Of a stretch of DNA of 5,546 bases, positions 1-5,111 are shown piece after piece. A program made the position numbers and the translations under genes. Source of the DNA: Cyanobacteria bacterium OH_CFB_184 (GTDB taxonomy: Bacteria > Cyanobacteriota > Vampirovibrionia > Gastranaerophilales > Gastranaerophilaceae). Positions within the stretch are counted from its first letter, which is position 1. Every line of letters begins with the position of its first letter. Location of the stretch: assembly GCA_023414155.1 (NCBI GenBank), contig JAEZOG010000289.1, positions 1 to 5,546 of the forward strand, given 5' to 3'. Below the pieces are notes generated by a model. The model saw only the letters and a program-made list of their open reading frames with translations. It did not search any database and had not been told where the DNA came from.

Positions 1-417
1 TTGAGTCAGGGTTTAACCTCAAAAGATAAAGAGATTTTTGATTTAATCATAAATAAACCATATTTAAAAATTGCTTCTAAAAGCGATTTGGTAAATCAAA
101 GGCCAGATGATTGTCTTTGTATTTCAAACACTACAGGTCAAAATATAGAAGTGCTTAAAAAAGAAATTAAAAATTTAGTAATTCAAAATAATGATTTAGA
201 ATCTGAATTTGTTACAAACCAAAGACAACAAGAATGTTTGGAAAAATCTAAAAAAGCCTTAAAACAAGCACTTTTTGGGGTTGAAAATAACGAAATTCAA
301 GATCTAATTTCAATAGATATAAAAACAGCGCTTTTATATTTGAGCGAGGTCAGTGGTGAAGTTATAACCGATGAAGTTTTGAACAATATTTTTGACAATT
401 TTTGTATAGGTAAGTAA
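1..417 (+). CDS. mnmE: tRNA modification GTPase MnmE, C-terminal part (5' truncated by window edge)
   Basis: MnmE, with MnmG, installs the (carboxymethyl)aminomethyl group at the C5 position of wobble uridine in tRNAs. Only the last 138 residues or so are present, against roughly 450 for the family. The TTG at base 1 is just the window edge, not a start. What is visible is the second half of the GTPase domain, starting inside the family stretch that reads SQGLT. The G4 position reads SKSD (residues 26-29) and the G5 region reads ISNTTG (41-46). The C-terminal helical domain follows and ends in the family hallmark FCIGK (134-138), whose cysteine is highly conserved. G4 is normally NKxD and G5 normally contains SA, so both nucleotide-specificity motifs are slightly off. 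The gene ends 43 nt before the DUF721 gene and probably leads that transcription unit. The identification rests mainly on the C-terminal signature and domain order. Confidence 0.93.
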   Translation: MSQGLTSKDKEIFDLIINKPYLKIASKSDLVNQRPDDCLCISNTTGQNIEVLKKEIKNLVIQNNDLESEFVTNQRQQECLEKSKKALKQALFGVENNEIQDLISIDIKTALLYLSEVSGEVITDEVLNNIFDNFCIGK

Positions 418-460
418 TATAGTTGTTCCCAAAAAATCAATTAACTCTTATAATAAAAAA

Positions 461-790
461 ATGGGCAGAATAAAATATTCAAACTTTGAATCTATACAGG
501 AAATAATTGGGCACTTTGACTTTAGCCACGATGAAAACCTAGAGTCTAAGAAACAACAGTTTTTTGATGATTGGGAAAAAACAGTCGGACAAAAAATATC
601 AAAGATGACAAAACCTGTTGATATAAGCCAAAAAGGATTATTGACTGTTTCTTGTGCAAATTCTTTTGTTGCAAACGAGCTTCATTTGTCTAAAGGTCCT
701 TTTTTGGAGTTAATTCAAGAAAAAGCAAAAGAACTACAAATAGATATCACAGATATTCGTTTTGATTATAAAAATTGGAAGAAAAAATAA
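461..790 (+). CDS. DUF721/DciA-like protein
   Basis: This 109-aa protein has the DUF721 pattern. A Trp-containing segment (W38, followed by VGQKISKMTKP) leads into a short beta stretch (LLTVSCANSFVANELH, about residues 61-76) and an amphipathic helix, and the protein ends in a basic tail (KNWKKK). In Actinobacteria and many other bacteria the family member DciA helps load or operate the replicative DnaB helicase where DnaC/DnaI loaders are absent. A replication role here is an inference from the family. DUF721 genes often lie near recF/gyrB, but this one sits between mnmE and an rqcP-like gene. The ATG start is the first good one after mnmE. No clear Shine-Dalgarno sequence precedes it, only an A-rich leader. 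The stop is 4 nt before the start chosen for the next gene, which suggests translational coupling. Confidence 0.78.
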   Translation: MGRIKYSNFESIQEIIGHFDFSHDENLESKKQQFFDDWEKTVGQKISKMTKPVDISQKGLLTVSCANSFVANELHLSKGPFLELIQEKAKELQIDITDIRFDYKNWKKK

Positions 791-794
791 TAAA

Positions 795-1040
795 ATGAGA
801 CTAGATAAATTTTTAAAAGTATCAAGATTAATAAAAAGAAGAACTGTAGCAAATGAGGTTTCAGAGCAAGGAAGAATTTATGTTAACGGAAACGTTGCAA
901 AACCTTCTAAGCAGTTAAAAGTTGGCGATGAAATTAAAATTGCTCAAGCAACAAAAGATATAATAGTAAAAATAGTAAAAATACCAGCTGGAAACGTTTC
1001 CATTCAGGAGGCTCCAACTTTATATGAAGAAATTTTATAG
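795..1040 (+). CDS. rqcP: RqcP-type S4-domain RNA-binding protein
   Basis: This is an 81-aa protein consisting of an S4 RNA-binding domain. It opens with the characteristic MRLDKFLKVSRLIKRRT and continues with the family pattern GRIYVNG (about residues 32-38) and KPSKQLKVGDEIKI (41-54). This closely matches the YabO/RqcP family. RqcP binds the obstructed 50S subunit with peptidyl-tRNA and works with RqcH to add alanine tails to stalled nascent chains. I chose the ATG at 795 because the protein then begins exactly where the family does. The frame is open back to a TTG at 762, but that would add 11 residues overlapping the DUF721 gene. A GGAAG at 777-781 may serve as ribosome binding site, although its 13-nt spacing is long. 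An Hsp15-like S4 protein is the alternative, but the length and N-terminus favour RqcP. No rqcH is in the window. Confidence 0.88.
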   Translation: MRLDKFLKVSRLIKRRTVANEVSEQGRIYVNGNVAKPSKQLKVGDEIKIAQATKDIIVKIVKIPAGNVSIQEAPTLYEEIL

Positions 1041-1041
1041 C

Positions 1042-1050
1042 AAAGGGGAA
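1042..1050 (+). promoter_or_regulatory. Ribosome binding site deciding the TTG start of the GNAT gene
   Basis: AAAGGGGAA lies about 9 nt upstream of a TTG at 1059. It is the best Shine-Dalgarno match near this gene and supports the non-ATG start. The stop of the S4 gene immediately precedes it. Confidence 0.65.
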
Positions 1051-1058
1051 ATATACTT

Positions 1059-1556
1059 TTGAAAAAATTAATTTTGTTAACAACAGAAGAGCAAATATTT
1101 GAAATTGAAAAGTTGGCAAAAGAAATATATCTTGAATATTATTCAAAGATATTGCCTGTAGAATTTGTTAAATATTGGGTAGAAGTTTATCAAAATAAAA
1201 AAAATATAAAAAAAAGCTTAGAAAATGGTGAAATATATTATTTTATATACGAAGAGGAAGAAGTAGCCGGTTATCTTTCGTATGTTATTGATAAAGTTAA
1301 TTCCACACTCTTTATTTCTAAATTTTACTTAAAAGAAAAATTTAGAGGAAAAAAGTTGGGTAGTTTTGCTTTTGATGAAATTATGAAAGTTGCTAAACAA
1401 GAAGGTGTTACTAAAATATGGTTGAAAACCCTTCGAGCAAATCCATCTGTTGAGGTTTATAAAAAACTAGGGTTTACAATCGAAAAAAGAGTAGAAACAG
1501 ACATCGGCGGAAATCATATCTTAGAGGACTATGTGTTGTCCAAGAACTTAAAATAA
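1059..1556 (+). CDS. GNAT family N-acetyltransferase
   Basis: This 165-aa protein has the single-domain GNAT fold, which transfers an acetyl group from acetyl-CoA to an amine. The acetyl-CoA pyrophosphate loop is RGKKLG (residues 96-101), after a beta-4-like strand (FISKFYL, 85-91) and before helix SFAFDEIMKVAK. A later strand (KIWLKT, 119-124) precedes the NPSVEVYKKLGF segment (128-139), the usual motif B. The C-terminal EDYVLSK (156-162) resembles the end of many small uncharacterised GNATs. The substrate cannot be told from sequence. Its place directly after rqcP would allow action on a ribosomal or other protein, but that is only a guess. The start is TTG with a good ribosome binding site. 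The stop overlaps the U-rich 3' end of the convergent 6S-like RNA, and I see no intrinsic terminator of its own on the + strand. Confidence 0.87.
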   Translation: MKKLILLTTEEQIFEIEKLAKEIYLEYYSKILPVEFVKYWVEVYQNKKNIKKSLENGEIYYFIYEEEEVAGYLSYVIDKVNSTLFISKFYLKEKFRGKKLGSFAFDEIMKVAKQEGVTKIWLKTLRANPSVEVYKKLGFTIEKRVETDIGGNHILEDYVLSKNLK

Positions 1557-1570
1557 AAAGAGACTCTATA
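1550..1570 (-). terminator. U-rich 3' end of the 6S-like RNA
   Basis: On the minus strand, the 3' arm of the closing stem (1570-1562) runs directly into UCUUUUUAUUUU (1561-1550). A stable stem followed by a U tract is what an intrinsic terminator needs, although the stem here is closed by the whole RNA rather than a short loop. It overlaps the last codons of the convergent GNAT gene. Confidence 0.5.
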
Positions 1571-1722
1571 CAGATGTATTTTGTTGCCTGCGGGTCTCGC
1601 AGGTGGGTGAGCGCCTTAACTTATCCGTTTCCTGCAACTAAGGCGGGTATACTTCAAAGTTATTTGAGTCAACTCTCCCAATTTTAAAAATTGAAGGAAC
1701 AAAATAGAATCCATATAGAGTT
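1555..1722 (-). ncRNA. ssrS: Probable 6S RNA (ssrS-like), minus strand
   Basis: This non-coding stretch between two convergent genes folds into a 6S-like RNA when read on the minus strand, at about 168-173 nt. The closing stem pairs 1714-1722 with 1562-1570, 1709-1711 with 1573-1575, and 1698-1705 with 1578-1585 (AUUUUGUU/AACAAAAU). A bubble follows. Its 3' strand holds a strong hairpin (CCUGCG at 1603-1598 with CGCAGG at 1592-1587), as the 3' side of the E. coli 6S bubble does. The apical stem pairs 1673-1680 with 1604-1611 (GGG-A-GAG with CUC-A-CCC). Beyond it are stem 1639-1645/1612-1618 (CGCCUUA/UAAGGCG) and hairpin 1669-1651. 6S RNA mimics an open promoter and sequesters sigma-70 RNA polymerase. 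The evidence for identity is length, architecture, the CUCACCCACCU-hairpin segment, and a promoter and U-tract at the right distances. The stems can form on either strand, so the strand rests on the promoter and U-tract. Another structured RNA class remains possible. Confidence 0.7.
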
Positions 1723-1728
1723 AATTCC

Positions 1729-1757
1729 ATTATGACATATCTTGTTCTTTTTTTCAT
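1729..1757 (-). promoter_or_regulatory. Candidate sigma-70 promoter of the 6S-like RNA
   Basis: Read on the minus strand, ATGAAA (1757-1752, 4 of 6 matches to the -35 consensus) is followed after exactly 17 bp by CATAAT (1734-1729, 5 of 6 matches to the -10). Six more bases lead to position 1722, the first base of the closing stem. This agreement between promoter spacing and RNA structure supports both calls. The promoter lies just downstream of the winged-helix gene's stop. Confidence 0.55.
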
Positions 1758-1768
1758 TAGTTTTGTGT

Positions 1769-2092
1769 CTAATATTGAAAAAATCTGTCAAAATCTACAT
1801 CATCAAAACTGCAAAGAAGTTTAAAAACATCATCGTCTTCATCCATTCTTTGAAAGTTGTATTCGTCGAATTTCCAATACTTGGGGTTTATGCCGGAAAC
1901 TCTTACTATGTTTTTTTCTAATAATATTTTTAGCTTCTTTTTAACGATCTCTGACGAAATATTAAGGGCCTTTGCAAGTTCAACAGCAGAAATACCCTCT
2001 GTGTGAGAGCATTTTTCAGGAGTTAGAAACATAAGTTCTAATCCTATTTTTTTAAGATCTGCATCTTCTAGTTCTGTTTCATAAGCGGACAT
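1769..2092 (-). CDS. Small winged-helix-turn-helix protein with acidic tail
   Basis: This 107-aa protein was not recognised at gene level. Residues about 15-75 look like a winged helix. A first helix (LKKIGLELMFL) is followed by a helix-turn-helix (SAVELAKALNISSEIVKKKL, 35-54, with the usual hydrophobic pattern), then a helix (LKILLEKNI) and a wing (VRVSGINPKYWKF, 63-75). The last 25 residues are strongly acidic (DEDDD at 85-89, then DDVDFD). Such proteins usually bind DNA as regulators of the MarR/ArsR/Rrf2 sort, and the acidic tail is an unusual addition that could contact a partner or mask the DNA-binding face. The ATG at 2092 is the only plausible start. The upstream region holds a weak TATAAC -10-like element at 2146-2141. 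The 6S-like RNA lies just downstream on the same strand with no terminator between, so read-through is possible. Confidence 0.72.
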   Translation of the reverse strand: MSAYETELEDADLKKIGLELMFLTPEKCSHTEGISAVELAKALNISSEIVKKKLKILLEKNIVRVSGINPKYWKFDEYNFQRMDEDDDVFKLLCSFDDVDFDRFFQY

Positions 2093-2173
2093 AATTCCAT
2101 TTAGGCCTTTAAATATCTATTTCAGTACGAGTCTTTATTTGTTATATCGTATAAAAATATAATATCTTGAATG

Positions 2174-2216
2174 TAAAAATAAAAAAATCCCTTATCTTTT
2201 GTATAATAAGGGATTT
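2174..2216 (-). terminator. Intrinsic terminator of the hydrogenase operon
   Basis: A perfect 11-bp inverted repeat (AAATCCCTTAT at 2185-2195 with ATAAGGGATTT at 2206-2216) has a 10-nt loop. On the minus strand it is followed by ATTTTTTTATTTTT. It lies 18 nt beyond the hydrogenase stop and ends the four-gene operon. Its + strand side has only a short T run, so it acts mainly for minus-strand transcription. Confidence 0.88.
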
Positions 2217-2233
2217 AATTTTTATATTTTTAG

Positions 2234-3685
2234 TTATATAGAATTAATATCTTTACTTTTTCCAGAAAACTCATTCAGTTGTTTAACCGCGGTTTTAGGA
2301 GAGTTTATGGTTGCGTTGCCGCCGATGCAGCCTCCTTCACAGCACATAACTTCAACGATATTTCCACATTCACATTTTTTGTTTTTAACCATTTTTTTCA
2401 ATTCTTTTATTGATTCTTTGTTTAATCCATTTATGTAACATGGTTTTATTGATTCATCGTCGTTGCTTGCTTTTTTTACTGCCTCTGAAACACCGCCAGA
2501 TACGCCAAAATTTCTACCTTGTTTTGAGCTTTCTCTGTCAAAAGGAGTCTCTTCACAGTTTACAACATCGATTTTTCTTCCAACTAAAAGAGCACCGAGT
2601 TCTTCGTAGTTCATAACAAAATCAATATTTTCATTATCCATTCCTTCTCTTCTTTTTGCAACGCAAGGGCTTACAAAAACAGTTATTGCATCAGGATTTT
2701 CTTTTTTTGCAATTTCTGCTGTGTAATAAAGAGGGGTTTGGGTTTCTGAAACAAAAGGCTCGATCTCAGGAAGGTGTTTTTTTATAAATTCATTGTATCC
2801 TGCGCAGCAAGATGTTGTCATGAATTCATCGCCTTTTTCCATTCTTTCTTTGAAGTCTTTTGCTTCATGTTTAGCTGTGATATCTGCGCCGTGAGCAACT
2901 TCATATACTTTTGAAAAGCCTGCTTTAAGTATTGCAGTGTGAAGCTGAAGAGCGGTTCCGGGCAGTTGACCAATTATTGATGGAGCTATCATTCCTATAA
3001 CTTTTTTGCCTGCTTTGATATTTTTCATAATATCAATAATTTGGCTTTTTTCGTGGACTGCACCAAACGGGCAAGCTGAAACGCATTTTCCACAGCTGAT
3101 ACATTTATCAAAGTCGATTCTTGCTAAGCCGTGTTCGTTTTTTGCAATCGCATCAACCGGACAAGAGTCTTCACAAGGAACTTTAACTTTTACAATTGCA
3201 TTGTACGGGCATACGTTTATGCACATTTTGCAGTTTTTACATTTTGTTCCATCAATTATAGATTTATTGTTAACGATATTGATTGCACCAAATTTGCAGG
3301 TGTTTATACAGGGTCTTGCGACGCAGCCCTGGCATAAATCCGTTACAAAAATTCTACTCGGAACGCAGCCTTTGCAAGCCGCTTCAAGAACTGTTAAAGG
3401 GTTTTCTTCGATTTTTGCTCTTTTTAATGCTTGTTGAGCATATTCAGAAAGTAGTGTTTTTTCATCATCATTTTCTATTGCAAAACCAAGTCCTGCAATT
3501 GTTCTATCTTTTAGAATGGCTCTTTCTTTATAAACACAGCATCTATAAGGAACATCGCATCCTTTTGGCCTCATATCATAGGGTATCATTCTTGCTTCTT
3601 TTTCAAAATCTCCTGAGAAAAAAGCTCTGACGATTCTTATTAAAATTTCTTTTTTTAAGTGTCCTGCTTGACTATATGTGTTCAT
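2234..3685 (-). CDS. [FeFe] hydrogenase, group B1/B3 type
   Basis: This 483-aa iron-sulfur enzyme should interconvert H2 with protons and electrons in the cytoplasm (no signal peptide). The N-terminus carries the RCCVYKERAI segment (48-57), which I recall from group B1/B3 enzymes. The ferredoxin-like region has C118-x2-C121-x4-C126-x3-C130, C149-x2-C152-x2-C155-x3-C159-P, C171-x3-C175-P and C195-x2-C198-x2-C201-x3-C205-P, enough for three to four [4Fe-4S] clusters. H-cluster motifs are L1 TSCCAGY (291-297), L2 SPCVAKR (339-345) and L3 EVMCCEGGCIGG (446-457). The expected cluster ligands are C294, C341, C450 and C454, with the proton-relay cysteine C293 retained. Relative to bifurcating or ferredoxin-dependent group A enzymes, L1 has Ala for Pro and Tyr for Trp, and L2 has Ser for Met. 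Catalysis is therefore likely but its direction and rate are uncertain. The start overlaps the [2Fe-2S] gene by 14 nt, with a weak AGAGAG upstream. Sensory group C/D is the alternative class. Confidence 0.92.
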   Translation of the reverse strand: MNTYSQAGHLKKEILIRIVRAFFSGDFEKEARMIPYDMRPKGCDVPYRCCVYKERAILKDRTIAGLGFAIENDDEKTLLSEYAQQALKRAKIEENPLTVLEAACKGCVPSRIFVTDLCQGCVARPCINTCKFGAINIVNNKSIIDGTKCKNCKMCINVCPYNAIVKVKVPCEDSCPVDAIAKNEHGLARIDFDKCISCGKCVSACPFGAVHEKSQIIDIMKNIKAGKKVIGMIAPSIIGQLPGTALQLHTAILKAGFSKVYEVAHGADITAKHEAKDFKERMEKGDEFMTTSCCAGYNEFIKKHLPEIEPFVSETQTPLYYTAEIAKKENPDAITVFVSPCVAKRREGMDNENIDFVMNYEELGALLVGRKIDVVNCEETPFDRESSKQGRNFGVSGGVSEAVKKASNDDESIKPCYINGLNKESIKELKKMVKNKKCECGNIVEVMCCEGGCIGGNATINSPKTAVKQLNEFSGKSKDINSI

Positions 3686-3938
3686 TATTAATTTTTCTCT
3701 CTATTGCACTCAATACTTTTTCAACAGTAGCTTCTACAATTACGTCATCGTTTACTTTTACATAAGGAGCTCTTGAATATTCCCAATCAATTGAGCATAA
3801 ACCAAGGCATGGGTGACCAGAAACACTTACTTCATCGCCGTATTTTTGAGGTACTGTTTCAATTAATTCTTGAAGGTGTGCCGCCCCCATTACAAAGCAG
3901 GTTGTTCCTAAACAAACTTTAACATCGATCTTTTTCAT
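3672..3938 (-). CDS. Thioredoxin-like [2Fe-2S] ferredoxin (NuoE/HydC C-terminal-like)
   Basis: This 88-aa protein has the four-cysteine pattern of the thioredoxin-fold [2Fe-2S] family: C9-x4-C14 (VCLGTTC) and C44-x3-C48 (GHPCLGLC). The same domain forms the C-terminal half of NuoE and of the HydC subunits of hydrogenases, but the N-terminal helical part of NuoE is absent. It probably passes single electrons to or from the adjacent hydrogenase, or acts as a redox sensor domain in this operon. Which of these it does cannot be decided here. It starts 9 nt after the phosphatase gene. Its AAGGAG (3949-3944) overlaps that gene's stop codon with a 5-nt spacer, and its 3' end overlaps the hydrogenase start by 14 nt. 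This arrangement argues for tight translational coupling with the hydrogenase. Confidence 0.9.
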   Translation of the reverse strand: MKKIDVKVCLGTTCFVMGAAHLQELIETVPQKYGDEVSVSGHPCLGLCSIDWEYSRAPYVKVNDDVIVEATVEKVLSAIERKINNEHI

Positions 3939-3943
3939 AATTT

Positions 3944-3949
3944 CTCCTT
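3944..3949 (-). promoter_or_regulatory. Strong Shine-Dalgarno of the [2Fe-2S] ferredoxin gene
   Basis: AAGGAG, five bases before the ATG at 3938, overlaps the TAA of the upstream phosphatase gene. It is the best ribosome binding site of the operon and suggests the small Fe-S protein is made at a higher level than its neighbours. Confidence 0.75.
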
Positions 3950-5111
3950 ACATATATTGTATCGCAATTTTTTTAAAAAACTTATCTTGTAGAATAACAG
4001 CCATTTTTTTAATGATGTTTTTTCTAATTTCAATTTCTATTGGTAAATTGGGGTCATAATGTGCCTGATTGATTTTCGCGCCGACCATAAAGTCAATACA
4101 GTCGCTGTCAATTAGAAAATTAGCAAGTTCTCCGGCTGGGTCTTCAGGAAATTTATAAGAGAAGCTCTCTAAGTATTCTAATGTTTTGGTTAAAGTTAAA
4201 ATCCCTTCAGTAACAAGGTTCACACCATCCATAAAAGAACATCCCGGAAGGTTTCCTGTTATATTTGCAAGATCGCTTTTTATTGGAATGTTTAACTCTC
4301 TAGACAGAAGGTTTGCGGTAGTTCCTCCACAGATTGCTTTTTTGCCGTTATAAGCATTGAAAATTTTTGCATATTCATTGTCTTTTTCGCTGTGGTATGG
4401 AGGACCCGTGAAAACAAGCGATTTTCTCGGTTCTCTGCAAAATATTACACAAGCTGAAATATCGTCTTTGGCGTTTCTGTCGGTTTCTATGTTTTGTGAC
4501 TGCAAAACAATGTGTTTTGATAGTTTTGTGCTTGAAATTTCAGGCTCTTTTTCTAATTTGTCCAGAATGATGTTTATTAAACCTTCTCTTCTGAGACCAA
4601 GTTTTAGTCTTGCACCACCCAGTCCTGCTTGAGTTACCCCGTCAGAACAAAAAACAAGCCTGTCTCCTTGTTCTAGTTTTATGTTGTAAAGGTGCATTCT
4701 TCTGTTAGAAAATGTTTTAGAGGTAATTATTTTGTAATCAGGTTCTAATATTTTGTTATCTCTTATCCATATAAACTGAGGGTTTCCTTCTTCAACAATT
4801 TTCGCATCGCCGTCATCGTTGCAGTCTAAAGCCGAAAAAGTAGAATAGCTTATTTTTCTTACCTGACAAACAGGAAGAGAGTTCATTATTGTTTCGCAGG
4901 CTTTTTTTATGTTGCTTCCTGCTTCCATAAATTTTAAAAGCATGGTTGCTGTCATGCAAGCTAGAATGTTTGCTTTTATTCCGCTTCCAAGTCCATCTGA
5001 CAATACGGCAATAAGACGTCCTTCGTCAGGATATCTTTTTGATAAAAAATGGTCGCCGTATGTGTTTTGATTGTACTTTTTTTCTTGAGCACAATCGATG
5101 TCTATGAACAT
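3948..5111 (-). CDS. SpoIIE-family (PPM/PP2C) serine phosphatase with an extra C-terminal domain
   Basis: This 387-aa protein's first 225 residues or so are a SpoIIE-type metal-dependent phosphatase. The metal ligands appear as VLSDGLGSG (D39-G40), FCSDGVTQAG (D157-G158) and DDISACVI (D216-D217), with the SpoIIE-typical GNPQFIW at 109-115. Such enzymes normally dephosphorylate STAS-domain anti-anti-sigma factors in partner-switching pathways. No such substrate is in the window. Residues about 230-387 are a separate domain. It begins with LVFTGPPYHSEKDNEY, contains KKAICGGTTANLLSREL (257-273) and PGCSFMDGVNLVTEG (289-303), and has Cys261, Cys291 and Cys338. I recall this extension from phosphatases encoded beside sensory hydrogenases, but I know no assigned function. 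The start overlaps the upstream PAS gene's stop by one base (TAATG), with AGAGGA about 9 nt before it. No transmembrane segment is seen, so it is cytoplasmic. Confidence 0.88.
   Translation of the reverse strand: MFIDIDCAQEKKYNQNTYGDHFLSKRYPDEGRLIAVLSDGLGSGIKANILACMTATMLLKFMEAGSNIKKACETIMNSLPVCQVRKISYSTFSALDCNDDGDAKIVEEGNPQFIWIRDNKILEPDYKIITSKTFSNRRMHLYNIKLEQGDRLVFCSDGVTQAGLGGARLKLGLRREGLINIILDKLEKEPEISSTKLSKHIVLQSQNIETDRNAKDDISACVIFCREPRKSLVFTGPPYHSEKDNEYAKIFNAYNGKKAICGGTTANLLSRELNIPIKSDLANITGNLPGCSFMDGVNLVTEGILTLTKTLEYLESFSYKFPEDPAGELANFLIDSDCIDFMVGAKINQAHYDPNLPIEIEIRKNIIKKMAVILQDKFFKKIAIQYM

Noticed and set aside
762..794. TTG at 762 as the start of the S4 protein
   Set aside because: It would add 11 residues absent from the family and overlap the upstream gene. 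The ATG at 795 gives the canonical N-terminus.
934..1146. A 70-aa minus-strand frame rich in Leu and Phe
   Set aside because: It overlaps the S4 and GNAT genes on the other strand. The hydrophobic look comes from reading A-rich Lys codons in reverse, so it is not a membrane protein.
1679..1693. AT-rich palindrome CAATTTTTAAAATTG (minus strand) as a protein-binding operator
   Set aside because: It sits inside the 5' strand of the 6S-like bubble and is more simply explained as part of that RNA.
1557..1768. A + strand riboswitch, raiA-type RNA or terminator for the GNAT gene
   Set aside because: The stems also form on the + strand, but the only nearby + strand T run (1748-1754) is 26 nt past the closing stem, no + strand gene follows for a riboswitch to control, and the promoter and U-tract evidence favours the minus strand. 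raiA could not be fully excluded without a covariance search.
1723..2100. Short repeat ATGGAATTA (minus strand) at the 6S promoter and just before the winged-helix start
   Set aside because: Nine bases shared in very AT-rich DNA are weak. The copies sit at different positions relative to any promoter, so a shared operator is not supported.
2199..3630. Several + strand open frames antisense to the hydrogenase gene (68-143 aa)
   Set aside because: They lie wholly or almost wholly opposite a clearly conserved coding gene, have no recognisable domains or ribosome binding sites, and show composition expected of a shadow frame.
4357..4632. A 91-aa + strand frame opposite the phosphatase gene
   Set aside because: It is antisense to the conserved phosphatase core, with no motif and no ribosome binding site. 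It is a shadow.
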